Positions 10,997 to 17,038 of a stretch of DNA of 34,100 nucleotides are shown here, piece by piece (position 1 is the first letter of the stretch; each line of letters opens with the position of its first letter). Location of the stretch: NCBI GenBank assembly GCA_019119875.1, contig DWWG01000148.1:1-34100 (forward strand). Direction: 5' to 3'. The position numbers and the translations under genes were made by a program. The notes under the pieces are model-generated. The model saw only the letters and a list, made by a program, of their open reading frames with translations. It did not search any database and had not been told where the DNA came from. Source of the DNA: Candidatus Dietzia intestinigallinarum. GTDB taxonomy: Bacteria > Actinomycetota > Actinomycetes > Mycobacteriales > Mycobacteriaceae.

Positions 10997-11527
10997 ATGA
11001 CGGGCTTCTGGGACACTCGGGACGTATCAGCGGCGGAGCGGCGGCAGCGCCGTATGGAGGAGGCCCGTCGCAGGGTCGAAGCCGGGGAGAACTCTCCGCC
11101 GCCCCCGCCGGCAGCACCCGCCACCGCCCGGAAGGCCCCGCGGCAGGCCCGGGCCCCCCGTGCGACCGGGGCCGCGAAGGTCGACCCGGGCGCGGTGCCC
11201 GGTGCGCAGTACGCGGTGTGGCGCAGCGTTCAGCACTTCTGTCTGAGTGATTCGCTGCCGGACGCCAGCGCGAGGGACCTCGACCACCTGGTGGCGTGGT
11301 CGGACTCCATCCAACCCTTCCGGCTGCGTCCGCGGATCGTCGCGAGGCTCGAAGCCGACGGCTCGTGGCTTCCGGTCTGCTACGCCAAGGACGGCGCGCG
11401 CGAGGCCATCACCCAGGCGCAGGCCGAGCGCTACCGTGCCGCCCGGGTCGAGGGGGCCGGACTGTCCGGCGGGGCCCAGAAGCCGCTCGGGGAGGCCGAC
11501 CACCCGGAGTCCACTCTGTCGCTCTGA
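10997..11527 (+). CDS. Hypothetical protein, charged N-terminus plus small globular domain
   Basis: I do not recognise this 176-residue protein. Residues 1-35 are highly charged (AAERRQRRMEEARRRVE) and probably helical. Residues 36-68 are Pro/Ala/Arg-rich and probably disordered. Residues about 70-176 look folded, with a conserved-looking YAVWRSVQHFCLSD, a SIQPFRLRPRIV segment and two cysteines. There is no signal peptide or membrane helix, so it is probably cytoplasmic and may bind nucleic acid, but that is a guess. It starts 116 bases after nadC in the same direction and converges with the cation-efflux gene. The real coding status rests on frame length and codon bias. Confidence 0.65.
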   Translation: MTGFWDTRDVSAAERRQRRMEEARRRVEAGENSPPPPPAAPATARKAPRQARAPRATGAAKVDPGAVPGAQYAVWRSVQHFCLSDSLPDASARDLDHLVAWSDSIQPFRLRPRIVARLEADGSWLPVCYAKDGAREAITQAQAERYRAARVEGAGLSGGAQKPLGEADHPESTLSL

Positions 11528-11559
11528 CCCGCCGTCACGCGAGCGGTTTCTCCTCGCCG

Positions 11560-12543
11560 TCACGGCAGCCGGTGCGAGCCGTGAACCCGGTCGACCACCG
11601 TCACCACGACGTCCTCGACCTTCCAACTCAGCTCCCTCAACCGACGTCGTACGTCGCTCAGCCTCTCGACGGTGACCTGTTGCCCGTCGGCGGGCACCAG
11701 GAAGGCCTCCACGTGGAAGATGTGGCCCTCGTCCCGCACGCGGACACCGTGGTCACGAGCCCACTCGACACCGCCCAACGCCTCGTCGATCTCGCCGACC
11801 AGCGGGTGCGGATCGGTACCGTCGTAGCGTGTCGGGCGCGCGTCGATCAGGCCCTCGATCGCGCCGCGCACGTTGGCCCAGCCATCCCGCAGGATCGACA
11901 CACTCACGACCAGCGCGGCCACCGCGTCAGCCCACCACAGTCCCACGCCGATCCCCAGAACACCCACGATCGTGGCGATACCTGTCTTCCAGTCGGCGCG
12001 GTTCATGTCCGCGTCGGCGAAGAGCACCTTGTCGTGCAGAGTCGCCGCCGGCGCCGCCTTCATCCGGCCCAGGATGACCGGACCGACGCACGACAACGCC
12101 ATGACCGCTACCATCAGCCACCCGACCCAGATGACCTGACCCCCGATCTCCACCACCCCGAGCGGTGGACGCTCGCCGGTCAGCAGCCCCGAGCCGGAAT
12201 CCACGACGAGGAACACCCCCATCGCCAGCAGCGCCACCCCGGCCACGAGGTGCCCGATGCCCACCGCCCGGTGCAGTCCGTACGGGAACCGGGAACTCGG
12301 TGCGCGGTGCGCGATGCGCGCGGCGACGAGGAACGCGATCGGCGGCAGCAGGGAGAGCGTGTCCTCGATCCACGCGACCTTCATCGCCTGAGACTGGCCC
12401 GACACGGCGTACACGGCCGCGATCGTCACCACCATCACCGCGATGGTGATCCACTCCAACCTCACCGCCCGACGCATCGCCGCCTGCTGCTCCGGCGGCA
12501 GATCGTTGTGCGCAGGGGCGGACGGTCCCGGCTCGGCGGTCAC
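11560..12543 (-). CDS. Cation diffusion facilitator family transporter (divergent)
   Basis: This 327-residue CDF-type transporter has about six membrane helices (about 28-235) and a cytoplasmic C-terminal domain ending in a HVEAFLVP...VERL..V...L beta-alpha segment typical of CDF tails. CDF proteins export divalent metals by proton antiport. The metal site is unusual: helix 2 carries AWIEDTLSLLPP (Glu60, Asp61) in place of the standard D-x3-D, and helix 5 carries ADADMNRADW in place of H-x3-D. The usual helix-5 His is missing, so the metal cannot be predicted. The GTG start overlaps the stop of the lipoprotein gene (GTGA), making it the last gene of a three-gene operon. Confidence 0.88.
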   Translation of the reverse strand: MTAEPGPSAPAHNDLPPEQQAAMRRAVRLEWITIAVMVVTIAAVYAVSGQSQAMKVAWIEDTLSLLPPIAFLVAARIAHRAPSSRFPYGLHRAVGIGHLVAGVALLAMGVFLVVDSGSGLLTGERPPLGVVEIGGQVIWVGWLMVAVMALSCVGPVILGRMKAAPAATLHDKVLFADADMNRADWKTGIATIVGVLGIGVGLWWADAVAALVVSVSILRDGWANVRGAIEGLIDARPTRYDGTDPHPLVGEIDEALGGVEWARDHGVRVRDEGHIFHVEAFLVPADGQQVTVERLSDVRRRLRELSWKVEDVVVTVVDRVHGSHRLP

Positions 12544-13112
12544 GACGCCTCCCCGGCCCGGGCTAGATAGGTCTCCAATGCCACGAGCAGGGCGTTCTCG
12601 CCGAGCGGGGTGGCCATCACCATCTCCTCCGTATCGCCGTCAGGGGTGACCTCCTGCGCGTAAGGCCTGGTCAGCGCGACCTCTTGCTGCCACGGCGAGT
12701 CCGAGGTCAGACCGCCCACCACCACGTCCAGATCGCCGCGGACCAGCGCCGAGATCAGCTCGCTCTCCGCGCCGGGCGTCCACTCGACCGTCGCGTCCAC
12801 GCCCTGTCCGAACCCGGTCAGCAGATCCACCTCCCGGCCGGTGACGCCGCCGTCGTCGTCGACCCGGGTCCATGGTGGGTTCTCCGAGACGCCGACACGC
12901 AGGGAGCCGCCGGTGATGCGGTCGAGGCTGCCGTCGGTGTCGGCGGGGAACCTCGTGCCGCAGCCGGCGCAGAACAGGACGAACAGCGTCACCAGAGCGA
13001 CGACGACGCCCGGACCGGCCCCTGCCCGGCCCGCCGCGGAACTCCGGGACCCCGGTGTCCGGTCCGCCGCCGGAGGGGGTTCCTCCACCGATCGGGGCGG
13101 GCGGTGGTTCAC
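12540..13112 (-). CDS. Lipoprotein with a single lobe of a family-3 solute-binding protein
   Basis: This 190-residue protein has a basic N-terminal tail, a membrane segment (about 33-50) and a lipobox ending at Cys51. Mature residues 69-145 match the first part of amino-acid-type binding proteins: LRVGVSENPPWT, GREVDLLTGFG, ELISALVRGDLDVVVGGLT, then ALTRPYAQ. The sequence then goes almost directly to a C-terminal helix segment (ALLVALETYLA). In this fold lobe I is built from the N- and C-terminal segments and lobe II from the middle, so the protein seems to lack lobe II altogether. No ABC permease or ATPase is nearby. It overlaps the alcohol dehydrogenase upstream and the CDF gene downstream by 4 bases each (GTGA). 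Whether it binds a ligand is unknown. Confidence 0.75.
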   Translation of the reverse strand: MNHRPPRSVEEPPPAADRTPGSRSSAAGRAGAGPGVVVALVTLFVLFCAGCGTRFPADTDGSLDRITGGSLRVGVSENPPWTRVDDDGGVTGREVDLLTGFGQGVDATVEWTPGAESELISALVRGDLDVVVGGLTSDSPWQQEVALTRPYAQEVTPDGDTEEMVMATPLGENALLVALETYLARAGEAS

Positions 13113-14290
13113 GGCTCGAGAACCACCTTCACCGCCCCGTCCTGCTTCTTCTGGAACATCTCGTACGCGCCCGGCGCCTCGGACAAGGGGAGGCGGTGCG
13201 TGGCGAAGTCGTCGACCCCCAGTGGGTCGGCATCGGTGAGCAGCGGCATGATCTCGGGCACCCAGTGTTTGACGTTCGCCTGGCCCATCGTGAGCGTGAC
13301 CTGCTTGTCGAAGAGCGTGAGCATGGGTATCGGGTCGGCGCTGCCCCCGTACACGCCGGACAGGGAGATGGTGCCGCCGCGGCGCACGATGTCGATCGCC
13401 GAGTAGAAGGCGCCCATCCGGTCGACCCCACCGTGCTCCATCAGTTTCTTCCCGAGGAATTTCGGTAGCAGCCCCACCGCGGCCTGCGCCGCGGACGCCG
13501 CGGGGGAGCCGTGCGCTTCCATCCCCACCGCGTCGATCACGGAATCAGGACCGCGGCCGTCGGTGATGTCGCGGATCGCGTCCCCCACCTCGCCCGGTAC
13601 CGCGGTCGGGTCCAGGACCTCCACACCTCGGTGGGCCTGTCGCGCCCGGCGCTCGGCGACCGGGTCCACCCCGATCACCCGGTGTCCGCGGTGCCGGGCG
13701 ATCCTCGCCGCCATGTCGCCGATAGGCCCCAACCCGAGCACCACGACCGTGCCACCGTCCGGGACCTGTGCGTACTCCACGCCCTGCCAGGCGGTGGGCA
13801 GGACATCCGAGAGGTAGAGGTACCGGTCGTCGGCGTGCTCGTGCGGCACCTTGATGTGCGTGTACTGAGCCTGGGGGACACGCAGGTACTCGGCCTGCCC
13901 GCCGGGCACGCTGCCGTACAACTCCGAGTAACCGAACAGTGCGGCCCCCGTCCCCTGCTCCCGGACCCGGGTGGTCTCGCACTGGGTCTGCAGGCCCTCG
14001 CCGCACATGTGGCAGTGACCGCACGAGATCTGGAACGGGATCACCACCCGGTCACCCGGCTTCAGATCGGTGACATCCGGCCCGACCTCCGCCACGATCC
14101 CCATGGGCTCGTGGCCCAGGATGTCGCCCTCGCTCATGAACGGACCCAGCACCTCGTACAGGTGTAGATCCGAGCCGCAGATATTCGTACTGGTGATCTC
14201 CACAATCGCGTCGGTGGGTTTCTCGATCCGGGGATCGGGGACCTCCTCGACTCGAACATCTCGTTTTCCGTGCCAGGTGACGGCCTTCAT
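13109..14290 (-). CDS. Zinc-dependent alcohol dehydrogenase (formaldehyde dehydrogenase-like)
   Basis: This 393-residue medium-chain dehydrogenase has catalytic-zinc residues Cys38, His60 and Glu61 (NICGSDLH, GHE) and the structural-zinc cluster Cys90, Cys93, Cys96 and Cys104. The Rossmann motif is VVLGLGPIGDMAA. A long insert after the structural-zinc lobe and the NMGQANVKHW-like C-terminal region resemble the glutathione-independent formaldehyde dehydrogenase branch; the substrate is not certain. The ATG at 14290 has AAGGAG eight bases upstream and is preferred over an in-frame start 36 bases earlier. It is first in an operon with the lipoprotein and the CDF transporter, coupled by GTGA overlaps. 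Confidence 0.92.
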   Translation of the reverse strand: MKAVTWHGKRDVRVEEVPDPRIEKPTDAIVEITSTNICGSDLHLYEVLGPFMSEGDILGHEPMGIVAEVGPDVTDLKPGDRVVIPFQISCGHCHMCGEGLQTQCETTRVREQGTGAALFGYSELYGSVPGGQAEYLRVPQAQYTHIKVPHEHADDRYLYLSDVLPTAWQGVEYAQVPDGGTVVVLGLGPIGDMAARIARHRGHRVIGVDPVAERRARQAHRGVEVLDPTAVPGEVGDAIRDITDGRGPDSVIDAVGMEAHGSPAASAAQAAVGLLPKFLGKKLMEHGGVDRMGAFYSAIDIVRRGGTISLSGVYGGSADPIPMLTLFDKQVTLTMGQANVKHWVPEIMPLLTDADPLGVDDFATHRLPLSEAPGAYEMFQKKQDGAVKVVLEP

Positions 14291-14400
14291 CGCGGGCTCC
14301 TTCCCGGTGAGGCGATTCGCGTTCACGCCTGGCGCAGACGGTAATGACGGGCTCGACGGACCGCATCCGGTTGTGGCGCGGGTCGATGTGTGGGCGCCGG

Positions 14401-15540
14401 TCAGCGCGAGATCAAGGGGATGTGCTGTTCTGCGGCGGTGTTGGCGCCGTGGTGACCGAGCAGGGAGGTCTCAAGCTCCTCGTTCTGCGATCTGGTCAGG
14501 ACGACCCCACCGGTCGCGATCGCGATCACGTCCCCGAGCCGGCCCGCGTGCTCGCGGCCGGGGCCGAAGAGATGCTCATCAAGTGCCTGTTCCCTGCTGA
14601 GAACTCGGGCGTGTCCACTCAGGTGCGATGTCCAGGCGGCGAGCACCTCCTGTGCGGCCCCGTCCCGGGCGTAGGCGTGGCGCACGCGTGCCTCTCCGGC
14701 CACGTTGATCACATCCGCGAGCAGGGCGGGCGTCGTGTCGATGTCGATCTGGGTCTGCGCCGTCACCATCCCGTGGTCGGCGGTGACCACCAGTCGACAG
14801 CTGGTCGGGAGGTCGGTGGCCAGATCGGCGATGAACGCGTCCACTTCCCGGAGCGAATGCAGCCACTCGGGTGAACCGGGGCCGTGGACGTGGCCGATCA
14901 TGTCGAGGTCCCCGAAGTACGCGTACACGAACCGTCTCGTGCGGGACGGGTGGCTGACGGTGGCGGTCACCGCCCGGCTGATCTCGGCGAGCGTGTTCGC
15001 CGGCAGGTACGCGCCATCGGCACGGAAGGCGGCGCGGGTGAGCCCGGAGTCCCGGAACTCCGCGCGCATGACGTAGGTGACCTCGACGCCATCGGCCGCG
15101 AGGACCTCGAGGAGGCTCGGCATCGACTGGAGCTCACGAGGAGGGAAGCGGTCGATCGCGGTGGGGCCACCGGAGGACTCGAGCGTCCACCGGAGCGGGT
15201 TGAACGTGGTCGGGCCGGCCGAGTCGGAGATCCGGAAGCTGTACCCGACTATCCCGTGCTGCGAGCACGGCGCTCCCACGGCGAGACTGGTGAGGCTGGT
15301 TGCCGTGGTACTGGGAAAGCCGGCGGAGATCATGCGGGTCGTCATCGACGCGAGGGTCGGCGCGTGCTCGGCGTGCTCACGGATCAGCTCCGCGCCCAGG
15401 CCGTCGACGAGCACGAGCACGGCGTCCCGGGAAGCCTCCAGCTTCAACGGGTTGTGACCGTGCACGCCCAGTGCCGCGGCGACAGACGGCATGACATCGG
15501 CCAGCGAGTGGTTCGAGGGGGAGTGCGGGATCGTGACCAT
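14401..15540 (-). CDS. Nucleotide pyrophosphatase/phosphodiesterase family protein
   Basis: This 379-residue member of the alkaline phosphatase superfamily (type I phosphodiesterase group) shows metal and catalytic residues LVDGLG (Asp46), GFPSTTATSLTS with the probable Thr nucleophile at 78 or 79, HGIVGY, GDLDMIGHVHG, TADHGM and a late LGHHG. These give the expected two-metal set of Asp and His residues. There is no signal peptide or membrane helix from the chosen start, so it appears cytoplasmic. The substrate is unknown. The ATG at 15540 has a GGTGGGGG ribosome-binding site; an ATG 18 bases upstream is an alternative. It appears to be a single-gene unit, divergent from the secreted-protein pair. 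Confidence 0.88.
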   Translation of the reverse strand: MVTIPHSPSNHSLADVMPSVAAALGVHGHNPLKLEASRDAVLVLVDGLGAELIREHAEHAPTLASMTTRMISAGFPSTTATSLTSLAVGAPCSQHGIVGYSFRISDSAGPTTFNPLRWTLESSGGPTAIDRFPPRELQSMPSLLEVLAADGVEVTYVMRAEFRDSGLTRAAFRADGAYLPANTLAEISRAVTATVSHPSRTRRFVYAYFGDLDMIGHVHGPGSPEWLHSLREVDAFIADLATDLPTSCRLVVTADHGMVTAQTQIDIDTTPALLADVINVAGEARVRHAYARDGAAQEVLAAWTSHLSGHARVLSREQALDEHLFGPGREHAGRLGDVIAIATGGVVLTRSQNEELETSLLGHHGANTAAEQHIPLISR

Positions 15541-15733
15541 GCCCCCACCCTCTCTCATCGACACGGTGCGTGGAGCCGGAAATCCTGGCTCGGTGCCGCC
15601 TACGGACCCGCCCGCGCAGTTCTGAACAGCTGTGTGCCGGCTGTGCGGCGGCGACACGACGCCTGAGAGGAACCGGAGGGTAACACCCACCACGTGTGAG
15701 GGGATATGTGATGGACTCAAGGTCGTTCACCTT

Positions 15734-15750
15734 CCGGGGCGGTGCCCCGG
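15734..15750 (+). promoter_or_regulatory. Perfect hairpin in the leader of the first secreted protein
   Basis: CCGGGGC (15734-15740) and GCCCCGG (15744-15750) pair perfectly around a GGT loop. The hairpin ends ten bases before the GGAGG ribosome-binding site of the gene at 15772. It could stabilise the mRNA or affect translation. A terminator is unlikely because the divergent neighbour reads away. Confidence 0.5.
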
Positions 15751-15771
15751 TATCCAGCTCGGAGGCTGCCC

Positions 15772-16338
15772 ATGTCCAAGACCACCGCCTATGCCGGCGC
15801 GCTCGCCGCCGCACTGCTCGTCGCCACGGCGGGAGCCGCTGCCGCACAAAGCGGAGAGATCGCCGAGTCGAGTTCCGGATCGGGATCCGATTCCGGTGCG
15901 CTGTCGGCTTCCGCCGAGACCGGAGACGGTGACCAGAACGGAAGCGATGCCGAGGGACCGGGCTCTGTCGGTGAGCTCGCCCCGGCGTCCGTGACCGGCT
16001 CTCTGCCCGGTTACGCGACGGGCCCGCTCGGCTCCACGGCGACGCTGGCCTGCAACGTCGGCTCGGCGGCCGGACTCGCGGCGACCGCGACCGGCATGCC
16101 CCTGCCCATCCCCATCGGTGGCATCTGTGCTGTGGTCAATCCGCTCGCGGCGTCGGGTGACGCGCTGCTGGGCGGCGACGTCCGGGGCTCGGTCGATGCG
16201 GTGATCGGTGGCATCCCGGTCGTCGGCGGTTCGGTGACGAAGAACGTGGACACGTCCTCTGTCGCCGAGCAGGTGGAAGACCTCGTGGGTGATCGGCTCG
16301 GCTCCCTGGCGGAGAGCTCACTCTCCCCGGACAACTAG
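15772..16338 (+). CDS. Small secreted protein, first of a tandem paralog pair
   Basis: I do not recognise the family. The 188-residue precursor has a clear signal peptide (1-26, ending AAAAQ) and no other membrane helix. After an acidic Ser/Gly/Asp-rich stretch (27-70) comes a folded-looking core with SVTGSLPGYATGP (73-85), ACNVGSAAGLA with Cys94, a second Cys119, and RGSVDAVIGGIPVVG (138-152). Two cysteines in an exported protein suggest a disulfide. The core is shared with the next gene, so this is a duplicated family. GGAGG lies just upstream of the ATG. The protein is probably released or envelope-bound; its role is unknown. Confidence 0.82.
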   Translation: MSKTTAYAGALAAALLVATAGAAAAQSGEIAESSSGSGSDSGALSASAETGDGDQNGSDAEGPGSVGELAPASVTGSLPGYATGPLGSTATLACNVGSAAGLAATATGMPLPIPIGGICAVVNPLAASGDALLGGDVRGSVDAVIGGIPVVGGSVTKNVDTSSVAEQVEDLVGDRLGSLAESSLSPDN

Positions 16339-16452
16339 AGACCGCGGATTCCGGGCCGGTGGCCATCCGGCCGATGCGGTCGGCCCGTCGAGCCCCGGCG
16401 GGCGGGCCCGACAGGTCTGACGAGCCCCCATTGTTGCGATATGGTAAAGTCC

Positions 16453-16481
16453 TGTTCATTTTTGAGTGGGCTGGCTAGGGT
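16453..16481 (+). promoter_or_regulatory. Candidate promoter of the second secreted protein
   Basis: TGTTCA (16453-16458) and TAGGGT (16476-16481) are separated by 17 bases, inside the only AT-rich patch of this region. Transcription would start near 16488, about 55 bases before the ATG at 16544. Confidence 0.4.
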
Positions 16482-16484
16482 CTA

Positions 16485-16512
16485 CCCAGGTCAGGTGCGG
16501 TCCACACCTGGG
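16485..16512 (+). repeat. Inverted repeat in the leader of the second secreted protein
   Basis: CCCAGGT (16485-16491) is the exact reverse complement of ACCTGGG (16506-16512), with a 14-base spacer. It begins at the expected transcription start, so it could be an operator or a 5' mRNA hairpin. Confidence 0.4.
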
Positions 16513-16543
16513 GACGCACATTCGTTCCACCGGGAGGTCGACC

Positions 16544-17038
16544 ATGTCCACAACCATCGCCACCGTCGGGGCCCTCGCAGCCGGACTTCTCGTCCTGGCC
16601 GCCGCGCCCGCTCACGCGCAGTCGGTGCCCGAGCTGCCCGCGGACTACCTCGGCGACGCCGGCGAGATGCTGCCGGGCTCGGTGACCGGGTCGCTGCCCG
16701 GGTATGCCACCGGGCCGGTCGGCTCGGTGGCACATGCGGCATGTAACGCCGGCAGTGTCGCCGGGCTCGCCGGGGTCGGGGTTCCGGGACTGGTCCGCCC
16801 CGTCTGCATGGTCGCTCCCGCTGTCGGCGAGGCCGTCGACAGGTCCGTGCAGGGTGACCACCGGGGATCGGTGGATTCCATCATCGGCGGTGTCCCGTAC
16901 GTGGGCAGTCTGCTGAAGCAGATCGTTCCCACCGAGTCGGCCGTCGAGGCGGTGGAGGGTGTGGCGACACAGGGCTCCGGTGACGGGGTGGGTCGGCTCT
17001 CAGCCGAGTCGGTCTCGGCTCAGCTGCCCGGCAGCTGA
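16544..17038 (+). CDS. Small secreted protein, second of a tandem paralog pair
   Basis: This 164-residue precursor has a signal peptide (1-25, cleavage near AHAQ) and is a paralog of the preceding gene. It shares GSVTGSLPGYATGP (45-58), CNAGSVAGLA with Cys67, a second Cys88, and RGSVDSIIGGVPYVG (107-121), plus a similar Ser-rich tail. It lacks the acidic low-complexity insert of its neighbour. The shared protein block is encoded with many synonymous differences, so the duplication is not recent. GGGAGG precedes the ATG. Its last 39 bases overlap the end of the siderophore synthetase gene on the other strand. No known family is recognised. Confidence 0.82.
   Translation: MSTTIATVGALAAGLLVLAAAPAHAQSVPELPADYLGDAGEMLPGSVTGSLPGYATGPVGSVAHAACNAGSVAGLAGVGVPGLVRPVCMVAPAVGEAVDRSVQGDHRGSVDSIIGGVPYVGSLLKQIVPTESAVEAVEGVATQGSGDGVGRLSAESVSAQLPGS

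Noticed and set aside
16345-16420. GC-rich self-complementary stretch after the first secreted-protein gene as a terminator
   Set aside because: Several weak alternative pairings and no clear single stem or U-tract; not strong enough to list.
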